A DNA stretch of 20,497 nucleotides from an uncultured Eubacteriales bacterium (GTDB taxonomy: Bacteria > Bacillota_A > Clostridia > Lachnospirales > Lachnospiraceae). Positions 15,139-20,497 of the stretch are shown one piece after another; position 1 is the stretch's first letter; each line of letters begins with the position of its first letter. A program made the translations under genes and the position numbers. The notes beneath the pieces are model-generated. The model had not been told where the DNA came from. It did no database searches and saw only the letters and a list, made by a program, of their open reading frames with translations. The DNA is taken from positions 1 through 20,497 of the forward strand of contig ONVT01000226.1 of assembly GCA_900321365.1 (NCBI GenBank), in the 5' to 3' direction.

Positions 15139-15519
15139 ATGAGCAGAAAAACAGGATGGCAGAATATGGATGCTGAGGTCAGGAGAAAACTGGAAGATCT
15201 GACAAAGGCGATCTGCGCCAGTGAGGAATACAGGACATTTGAAGAGGCAAAACGCCGCCTTGACACTGAACCGGCCAAGAGGAAGAGGACAGATGAATTC
15301 CGGAGACGGAATTTCGAATTCCAGAACTCGGAGGAGAGCATGTCTGCCCAGTCGCAGGTGGCTATGTACCATGAGCGGGAGGCACTGAGACATGAACCGC
15401 TGATTGACGAATACCTGAAGGCGGAGCTTGTCATGTGCAGACTGCTGCGACAGGTCAGCCTCGGGATCATGGAGACGGTGGATCTGGACCTGGATTCCAT
15501 GGAAGATATTCTAAGCTGA
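15139..15519 (+). CDS. YlbF-family protein
   Basis: A 126-residue, mostly helical, charged protein. LEDLTKAICASEEYRTFEEA (residues 18-37) followed by a long basic helix RRLDTEPAKRKRTDEFRRRN and a C-terminal segment with VMCRLLRQVSLGIMETVDLD fits the YlbF/YmcA family. In Bacillus subtilis these proteins form a complex (with YaaT) that steers RNase Y; its place directly after RNase J suggests an RNA-decay role, as inference. Two starts are possible: ATG 15139, 23 bases after the rnj stop with a weak binding site, or ATG 15166 (MDAEVRRKLEDL), with AGGATGG upstream, which better matches where the family begins. Confidence 0.8.
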   Translation: MSRKTGWQNMDAEVRRKLEDLTKAICASEEYRTFEEAKRRLDTEPAKRKRTDEFRRRNFEFQNSEESMSAQSQVAMYHEREALRHEPLIDEYLKAELVMCRLLRQVSLGIMETVDLDLDSMEDILS

Positions 15520-15534
15520 TCTGGAGGACGATAC

Positions 15535-16935
15535 ATGCACAGACAGGGGTCTGTTCCCGAACTGCTGATACCCGCTTCCGGACCTGAAGCGCTGAAGGTG
15601 GCCGTGCATTATGGCGCGGACGCGGTTTACATAGGAGGGGAGGCGTTTTCTCTTCGCGCGAAGGCGATCAATTTCACCCGGGAAGAGATGATAAGAGGAG
15701 TTGCCTACGCGCATGAACACGGCGTGAAGGTGTATGTGACGGTCAACATCCTGGCGCACAACGCGGATCTGGAGGAGGCGGATGACTACCTCTCATTCCT
15801 GGCGGACCTGAAGCCGGACGCGCTCCTCGTGGCGGATCCGGGGATCTTCGTCCGTGCGGGAAAGATCTGCCCGCAGATTCCGATCCACATCTCCACGCAG
15901 GCAAACAATGTAAACTACGAGACTTTTCTGTTCTGGCACTCCCTCGGCGCGGAGCGTGTCGTCTGCGGCAGGGAGCTGAGCCTGAAAGAGATCGCGCAGA
16001 TCCGTGCGCACATCCCCGACAGCCTGGAGATCGAGGCTTTTGTCCACGGCGCCATGTGCATCTCTTACTCCGGACGCTGCCTCCTGTCCAACTTCCTCAC
16101 CGGGCGGGACGCAAACCAGGGGGCGTGCACGCATCCCTGCAGATGGCAGTATCATCTCAGCGCTCCTGAGACATCCACTGTGACAAAGAATGCGGCAGGA
16201 CTTTCGGGATGTGCGGAGGAAGACGCCGGATACCCGGGATGTGCAGAGAAAGAAGCCTTCGGCACCGGGCGCTCCGGCGAAAGTTCTGACCGTGACAGGC
16301 TTTCGTATATCGAGGAGGAGACCCGGCCGGGAGAGAGGTTTCCGGTCTATGAAAATGAGCGCGGCACATTTCTCTTCAATTCCAAAGATCTGTGTATGGT
16401 CGAACACATCCCGGATATGATTGAGGCGGGAATCGACAGCCTGAAGATTGAAGGACGCATGAAGAACGCCCTGTATGTCGCGACCGCCGCGCGCACCTAC
16501 CGGAGGGCGCTGGACGATCTTGCGCGGGGATATGACATTTATGAGGGAAACCTGGAATGGTACCGGAAACAGATCCGGGACTGCACCTTCCGGCCGTTCA
16601 CGACCGGCTTCTTCTATGGGAAGCCCGGCCCGGACGCGCAGATCTACGACAGCAACACCTATGAGAAGACCTGCACATACCTGGGCTGCGTCCGGGACAT
16701 CGTGCAGATCGGTTCCCACCGGTACGCGGAGATCATACAGAAGAACAAATTCTCCGTCGGCGAGGAGGCGGAACTGATGCGCCCGGACGGGGAAGATGTA
16801 AGATTCCTCATCGAAGAGATCCTGGACGAGGAGGGAAGACCAGTGGAGAGCGCGCCCCATCCTCAGCAGAAGCTGTATGTCCGGCTGAATGCGGATGTTC
16901 AGAAGTATGACATCCTTCGCCGCCGGGAAATGTGA
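15535..16935 (+). CDS. peptidase U32 family protein (probable tRNA uridine-34 hydroxylation factor, TrhP-like)
   Basis: A 466-residue U32 protein. It opens PELLIPASGPEALKVAVHYG with AVYIGGEAFSLRAKA (residues 30-44), and carries the signature EAFVHGAMCISYSGRC (167-182). Cys175, Cys182, Cys198 and Cys202 form the cysteine set thought to bind an iron-sulfur cluster. FNSKDLCMVEHIPDMIEAGI and SLKIEGRMKNALYVA are further family blocks. Known: TrhP homologues in E. coli and Bacillus (YrrN/YrrO) are needed for 5-hydroxyuridine at tRNA position 34; the 'peptidase' label is historical. Bacillus also keeps these genes near yrzL-yrrK-yrzB. Between residues about 209 and 257 there is an insertion with a 10-residue tandem repeat. 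The start has CTGGAGG upstream; a terminator follows the stop. Confidence 0.93.
   Translation: MHRQGSVPELLIPASGPEALKVAVHYGADAVYIGGEAFSLRAKAINFTREEMIRGVAYAHEHGVKVYVTVNILAHNADLEEADDYLSFLADLKPDALLVADPGIFVRAGKICPQIPIHISTQANNVNYETFLFWHSLGAERVVCGRELSLKEIAQIRAHIPDSLEIEAFVHGAMCISYSGRCLLSNFLTGRDANQGACTHPCRWQYHLSAPETSTVTKNAAGLSGCAEEDAGYPGCAEKEAFGTGRSGESSDRDRLSYIEEETRPGERFPVYENERGTFLFNSKDLCMVEHIPDMIEAGIDSLKIEGRMKNALYVATAARTYRRALDDLARGYDIYEGNLEWYRKQIRDCTFRPFTTGFFYGKPGPDAQIYDSNTYEKTCTYLGCVRDIVQIGSHRYAEIIQKNKFSVGEEAELMRPDGEDVRFLIEEILDEEGRPVESAPHPQQKLYVRLNADVQKYDILRRREM
16198..16257 (+). repeat. 30-bp tandem repeat inside the U32 gene
   Basis: Units 16198-16227 and 16228-16257 encode GLSGCAEEDA and GYPGCAEKEA, with roughly three quarters of bases identical. 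They lie in a low-complexity insertion absent from the usual U32 pattern. Confidence 0.7.
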
Positions 16936-16942
16936 AGACAAA

Positions 16943-16985
16943 ATCCCCTCTTGACATTCAGGAGGGGATGCTTTATTCTCTATTT
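16943..16985 (+). terminator. Rho-independent terminator after the U32 gene
   Basis: ATCCCCTC (16943-16950) pairs with GAGGGGAT (16962-16969) over an 11-nt loop, followed by the T-rich CTTTATTCTCTATTT. It closes the ireB-to-U32 operon. Its loop also holds the -35 box of the cysK promoter. Confidence 0.7.
16951..16979 (+). promoter_or_regulatory. cysK promoter
   Basis: TTGACA (16951-16956), a 17-base spacer and TATTCT (16974-16979): perfect -35, 4/6 -10, about 55 bases before the cysK start. It overlaps the terminator hairpin of the upstream operon. Confidence 0.65.
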
Positions 16986-17009
16986 ACCTACTAAGTCGAT
17001 CGGTAAATA
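16981..17009. promoter_or_regulatory. 8-13-8 palindrome at the expected cysK transcription start, probable operator
   Basis: TATTTACC (16981-16988) and GGTAAATA (17002-17009) are perfect inverted arms with 13 bases between. Placed directly after the -10 box, a bound repressor would block initiation. The TACCTACTAAGTC core resembles sites of Rrf2-family cysteine/iron-sulfur regulators (CymR, IscR); this resemblance is from memory and inferential. Confidence 0.55.
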
Positions 17010-17033
17010 AAATGTACTGGAGGAGGTACCGTT

Positions 17034-17966
17034 ATGTCTGGAATCAGAGAATCATCACTGGAACTGATCGGAGGAACCCCGCTGCTTCGCGCTTCCCGCT
17101 ACAGTGCTGCCGTGGGAGTCGGTGGAAATGCACTTCTTACGAAGCTGGAATACCTGAACCCGGCAGGTTCGGTCAAGGATCGTATCGCGTGGGGAATGAT
17201 CCGGGACGCGGAAGAGAAGGGCATCCTGAAGGAAGGATCGACGATCATCGAACCGACCAGCGGCAACACCGGGATCGGGCTGGCGGCTGTCGCGGCCGCG
17301 AGGGGTTATCAGGCGATCTTCACGCTTCCGGAAACCATGAGCGTTGAGAGAAGGAAGCTCCTGAAAGCCTATGGCGCAAAGCTCGAACTGACCGAAGGCT
17401 CCAAAGGAATGAAGGGGGCCATCGCGAAGGCGGAGGAGCTCCGTGATTCCATTCCCGGCGCCGTAATCCTGGGACAGTTCGTGAACCCGGCGAATCCGAA
17501 GGAACATTACATTACCACAGGCCCGGAGATCTGGGAACAGACAGACGGAAAGGTGGATGTATTTGTGGCAGGCGTCGGCACCGGCGGCACGCTTACCGGA
17601 GTCGGACGTTTCCTGAAAGAGAAGAACCCGGACATCAGGATCGTTGCGGTTGAGCCGGAGACTTCGCCGGTTCTGTCCAAAGGAACTCCCGGTGCCCACA
17701 AGATTCAGGGAATCGGCGCCGGCTTCGTCCCGGATACGCTGGATACGAAGATCTATGATGAAGTGATCACGGTTTCAAATGAGGACGCGTTTGCGGAGGG
17801 CAGGAGGTTCGCCGTCACGGAAGGCATCCTGGTCGGCATCTCCTCTGGCGCTGCGCTGAAGGCAGGATCGGTTCTTGCCGCCCGCGCCGGCTTCGAAGGG
17901 AAGAATATCGTCGTCCTGCTTCCGGATTCGGGCGACCGCTACCTCTCGACGGATCTGTTCGCGTAA
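17034..17966 (+). CDS. cysK: cysteine synthase A (O-acetylserine sulfhydrylase)
   Basis: A 310-residue fold-type II PLP enzyme making cysteine from O-acetylserine and sulfide. LIGGTPLL (residues 11-18) starts the domain; Lys48 in NPAGSVKDR holds PLP; PTSGNTG (74-80) is the substrate loop; [13 protein letters not shown] binds the cofactor phosphate; GISSGAAL is the C-terminal PLP-ring site. The length is normal and the ATG 17034 has GGAGGAGG upstream. It is transcribed alone: a promoter and palindrome precede it and a strong terminator follows, so it is probably regulated by cysteine or sulfur status. Its product feeds the cysteine desulfurase encoded at 7680-8855. A cystathionine beta-synthase-like activity cannot be excluded by sequence alone, but the motifs are typical CysK. 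Confidence 0.96.
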   Translation: MSGIRESSLELIGGTPLLRASRYSAAVGVGGNALLTKLEYLNPAGSVKDRIAWGMIRDAEEKGILKEGSTIIEPTSGNTGIGLAAVAAARGYQAIFTLPETMSVERRKLLKAYGAKLELTEGSKGMKGAIAKAEELRDSIPGAVILGQFVNPANPKEHYITTGPEIWEQTDGKVDVFVAGVGTGGTLTGVGRFLKEKNPDIRIVAVEPETSPVLSKGTPGAHKIQGIGAGFVPDTLDTKIYDEVITVSNEDAFAEGRRFAVTEGILVGISSGAALKAGSVLAARAGFEGKNIVVLLPDSGDRYLSTDLFA

Positions 17967-17989
17967 CGCAGATCCGCGCAGCATCATGC

Positions 17990-18030
17990 AGCAAGTCCTC
18001 CGCCGCTTCCGCGGCGGGGGACTTGCTTTC
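17990..18030 (+). terminator. Rho-independent terminator after cysK
   Basis: A 17-base left arm (17990-18006) pairs with 18011-18027 over a TTCC loop, with a single T-G wobble; the outer part is AGCAAGTCC/GGACTTGCT and the inner part CCGCCGC/GCGGCGG. The T tract after it is short (TTTCGTCC), but the stem is very stable. Confidence 0.75.
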
Positions 18031-18047
18031 GTCCAGGCCCGCGCCCC

Positions 18048-18076
18048 TTGTGAAGATCTGCCGCTTCCTGTAAAAT
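18048..18076 (+). promoter_or_regulatory. mutS2 promoter
   Basis: TTGTGA (18048-18053), exactly 17 bases, then TAAAAT (18071-18076), 40 bases before the mutS2 start and just downstream of the cysK terminator. Confidence 0.6.
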
Positions 18077-18116
18077 CATGTAAGAAGCTGAAGAATAATC
18101 GACCACAGGAAGTGCC

Positions 18117-20497
18117 ATGAACGAGAAAGCGATCCGGGTGCTGGAGTACCCGAAAATCATCGAACAACTGACAGAATGCGCGACATGCGCGCCGGGAAAA
18201 GCGCTCTGCCGCGCCCTGCTTCCCTCCACGGACCTTATGCAGATCCTCTCCCTGCAGGAGGAGACCGCGGACGCGCTGAGAAGAATCTACGCAAAAGGCG
18301 GCCTGTCATTTTCAGGGCTGCGTGACCTGAGAGGAGATATCCGCCGGCTGGAGATCGGCAGCACGCTGGGGATTGTGGAGCTTCTTTCCATTGGAAGGCT
18401 CCTGGAGCTGGCGGGGAAGGCAAGGAAGTATGAGGATCCCGATACCGGGAAGTCCAGACAGCAGGCGGCGGGCAGTGATGCGGCATCCGGGCCGTATAAA
18501 AGCTCCGCTGCAGTCCCGGATCCCTCCCTCATGGAGGACAGCCTCACGGAGCTGTTTGGCGCGCTCGACCCGGTTCCGTCTCTGGGCCGTGAGATCCGGC
18601 GCTGCATTCTCTCCGAGGAGGAAATCGCAGACGACGCCTCCCCGGAACTGAAGCGGATCCGCCGGCAGATCGCGCTGTCCCAGGAGCGCATCCATACCCA
18701 GCTGAGCGAAATCGTGAACGGCTCCGCGAGGCAGTATCTCCAGGATGCACTGATTACACAGCGGGACGGACGCTACTGCATCCCCGTGAAGGCGGAGCAC
18801 CGCTCCCAGGTCGCGGGCATGATCCACGACCAGTCCTCTACCGGCTCGACGCTGTTTATTGAGCCGATGGCGATCGTAAAACTGAACAATGACATCCGGC
18901 AGCTCGAGGCGGATGAGAAGGCGGAGATCCAGAAGATCCTTGCCACGCTCAGTGAGATGGCTGCCGCCTCCAGTGATGCGCTGATCTCGGATACGAAGAT
19001 CATGATTGCGCTTGATTTCATTTTCGCGAGGGCACAGCTGGCGAAAAAAATGAACGCGGTGCGCCCGGACTTCAATGAGGACGGCATCATCGACCTGAAG
19101 CGGGCCCGTCATCCGCTGATCGATCACAAAATGGTTGTCCCCGTGGACATCCGTCTGGGAGACGGATTTGATCTTCTGGTCATCTCCGGGCCGAACACCG
19201 GAGGCAAGACAGTCAGCCTGAAGACGGTCGGCCTCCTGACGCTCATGGGCCAGGCAGGACTCCACATTCCTGCCGCGCAGCACAGCGCCCTTGCCCTGTT
19301 CACGGAGGTCTTCGCGGACATCGGCGACGAACAGTCCATTGAACAGAGCCTGAGCACATTTTCCAGTCATATGACAAATATTGTGTCATTCTGGAAGCAG
19401 GCAGACGAGAAGTCGCTGGTTCTGTTCGACGAGCTTGGGGCAGGGACGGATCCGGACGAGGGCGCCGCCCTCGCGATCGCGATTCTCTCCTCGCTTCATG
19501 ACCGGGGCATCCGCACAATAGCCACCACGCATTATTCGGAACTGAAGATCTTCGCGCTGTCCACACACGGCGTGGAGAACGGCTGCTGCGAATTCGACGT
19601 CTCGACCCTGCGGCCTACATACCGCCTGCTGATCGGTGTGCCCGGAAAGTCGAACGCATTTGCGATCTCGAAGAAGCTGGGACTTCCGGACGAGGTGATC
19701 GAGAGCGCAAGGCAGCACCTGACGGACGCGGAGGAGGACTTCGAGGATGTGATCTCGGATCTGGAAAACCGGCGTATATCCATGGAGGAGGCCGAACGCG
19801 AGATGCACCAGAACCGCGATGAGGCACAGGCTCTTCGGTCCTCGCTGGAGCGGCGTTCGAAGCAGCTGGAGGAGTCGCGGGAGAAGATCCTTGCCGACGC
19901 GCGTCAGGAGGCCGCCCGCATCCTGCGGGAGACAAAGGCCTACGCGGACGAGACGATCCGCAATTACAACCGCTATGGAGGCGAGGCGAACAGGGCGAGG
20001 GAGATGGAGCGTGAGAGGACGAAGCTTCGCGAGAAAATGAGCGAGCTCGACAAAAAGACTTCCTCCGGCAGCAGTAACGACGCCACGCCTCTGGAGGAGA
20101 AGCGGCGCAGTATCGACCCGAAAAAGCTGAAGACCGGTGACACGGTATTCGTGAAGTCCATGAATCTGAAGGGAACCGTGATGAGCCTGCCGGACCAGAA
20201 GGGCAACCTGAAGGTGCGGATGGGAATCCTGAATTCCCAGGTGAACGTGAAGGATCTGGAGCTGGTCGACGAGGTGACGATCCGCGCTCCGGGACTGCAG
20301 CGCTCCGGTTCAGGCAGAGTCAGCATGGCAAAGTCCCAGTCGGTGTCCACCGAGATCAACCTTCTGGGCATGACGGTGGATGAGGCGGTATCCGCGCTGG
20401 AGAAGTATCTGGACGATGCCCGCGTGGCGCACCTGGAGACGGTGAGGATCGTCCACGGCAAAGGGACCGGCGCGCTCCGCAAGGGCGTCCATGACTA
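18117..20497 (+). CDS. mutS2: endonuclease MutS2 (3' end outside window)
   Basis: A MutS-family ATPase open from ATG 18117 to the window end, 793 codons with no stop. Core and clamp regions come first, with TQRDGRYCIPVKAEHRSQV and SSTGSTLFIEPM; the Walker A loop is GPNTGGKT (residues 358-365), the Walker B region LVLFDELGAGTDPDEG carries Asp438/Glu439; a long charged coiled coil follows (about 540-650), and the Smr nuclease domain begins near nt 20355 (INLLGMTVDEAV) with the HGKGTGALR motif before the cut. MutS2 lacks the mismatch-binding domain of MutS; it has been linked to suppression of recombination and, in Bacillus subtilis, to rescue of collided ribosomes. AGGAAG sits four bases before ATG. 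A Ser/Ala/Gly-rich stretch at about residues 119-140 looks like an insertion. Confidence 0.96.
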   Translation, partial: MNEKAIRVLEYPKIIEQLTECATCAPGKALCRALLPSTDLMQILSLQEETADALRRIYAKGGLSFSGLRDLRGDIRRLEIGSTLGIVELLSIGRLLELAGKARKYEDPDTGKSRQQAAGSDAASGPYKSSAAVPDPSLMEDSLTELFGALDPVPSLGREIRRCILSEEEIADDASPELKRIRRQIALSQERIHTQLSEIVNGSARQYLQDALITQRDGRYCIPVKAEHRSQVAGMIHDQSSTGSTLFIEPMAIVKLNNDIRQLEADEKAEIQKILATLSEMAAASSDALISDTKIMIALDFIFARAQLAKKMNAVRPDFNEDGIIDLKRARHPLIDHKMVVPVDIRLGDGFDLLVISGPNTGGKTVSLKTVGLLTLMGQAGLHIPAAQHSALALFTEVFADIGDEQSIEQSLSTFSSHMTNIVSFWKQADEKSLVLFDELGAGTDPDEGAALAIAILSSLHDRGIRTIATTHYSELKIFALSTHGVENGCCEFDVSTLRPTYRLLIGVPGKSNAFAISKKLGLPDEVIESARQHLTDAEEDFEDVISDLENRRISMEEAEREMHQNRDEAQALRSSLERRSKQLEESREKILADARQEAARILRETKAYADETIRNYNRYGGEANRAREMERERTKLREKMSELDKKTSSGSSNDATPLEEKRRSIDPKKLKTGDTVFVKSMNLKGTVMSLPDQKGNLKVRMGILNSQVNVKDLELVDEVTIRAPGLQRSGSGRVSMAKSQSVSTEINLLGMTVDEAVSALEKYLDDARVAHLETVRIVHGKGTGALRKGVHD

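Noticed and set aside
15793..16941. Long open frame on the minus strand (382 codons) opposite the U32 gene
   Set aside because: It mirrors a well-supported gene, has no family motifs and no ribosome binding site that I can see.
18312..19370. Long open frame on the minus strand (352 codons) opposite mutS2
   Set aside because: Antisense artefact of codon bias; the plus strand encodes a continuous MutS2 with its ATPase motifs.
1..20497. CRISPR array, transposon, prophage, toxin-antitoxin or defence genes
   Set aside because: No regularly spaced repeats, no transposase, integrase or known defence motifs were found; the only tandem repeats are the 69-bp pair in mtaB and the 30-bp pair in the U32 gene.

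Overview
The window looks like a chromosomal housekeeping segment from a moderately GC-rich Clostridia member, most likely a Lachnospiraceae-type Firmicute. Supporting signs are strong AGGAGG-type ribosome binding sites, the gene order ireB-ruvX-DUF1292 (yrzL-yrrK-yrzB in Bacillus subtilis), RNase J, a YlbF-family protein, MutS2, a rhodanese-less ThiI beside its own cysteine desulfurase, and a degenerate HPr-like protein. I see no rRNA, tRNA, CRISPR, prophage, insertion sequence or recognisable defence system.

Layout. (1) 1-2879: 3' part of a large MscS-family channel with two predicted extracytoplasmic sensor regions; its start is outside the window. (2) 2880-3172: short gap with one doubtful small ORF and a hairpin. 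(3) 3173-5575: galK-galE (Leloir pathway, no galT here), closed by a perfect AT-rich dyad and a strong terminator at 5651-5713. (4) 5793-10199: prmA, rsmE, cysteine desulfurase and thiI, all on the plus strand, with a shared 18-nt motif in two of the gaps. (5) 10326-10556, minus strand: HPr-like protein with its own terminator, divergent from mtaB. (6) 10677-12254: mtaB, whose 5' end carries an in-frame 69-bp tandem duplication. (7) 12385-16935: ireB, ruvX, DUF1292, rnj, ylbF-like and peptidase U32, with a good promoter upstream and a terminator at the end. (8) 17034-17966: cysK, with a promoter whose -35 box lies in the loop of the preceding terminator and a palindrome at the expected transcription start. 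(9) 18117-20497: mutS2, cut by the window end inside its Smr domain.

Functional theme. Much of the window serves translation and RNA: PrmA (ribosomal protein L11 methylation), RsmE (16S rRNA), cysteine desulfurase plus ThiI (tRNA thiolation), MtaB (tRNA methylthiolation), a U32 protein of the tRNA-hydroxylation type, RNase J and a YlbF-like partner (RNA decay), and MutS2 (reported as a collided-ribosome factor). CysK makes the cysteine that the desulfurase uses as sulfur donor.

I did not find a convincing undescribed multi-gene system. The best second looks are the duplicated mtaB start region, the cysK promoter/terminator/operator overlap, the 12-bp perfect dyad after galE, the motif shared upstream of rsmE and thiI, the dual-sensor MscS protein, and lineage-type insertions in several conserved enzymes.
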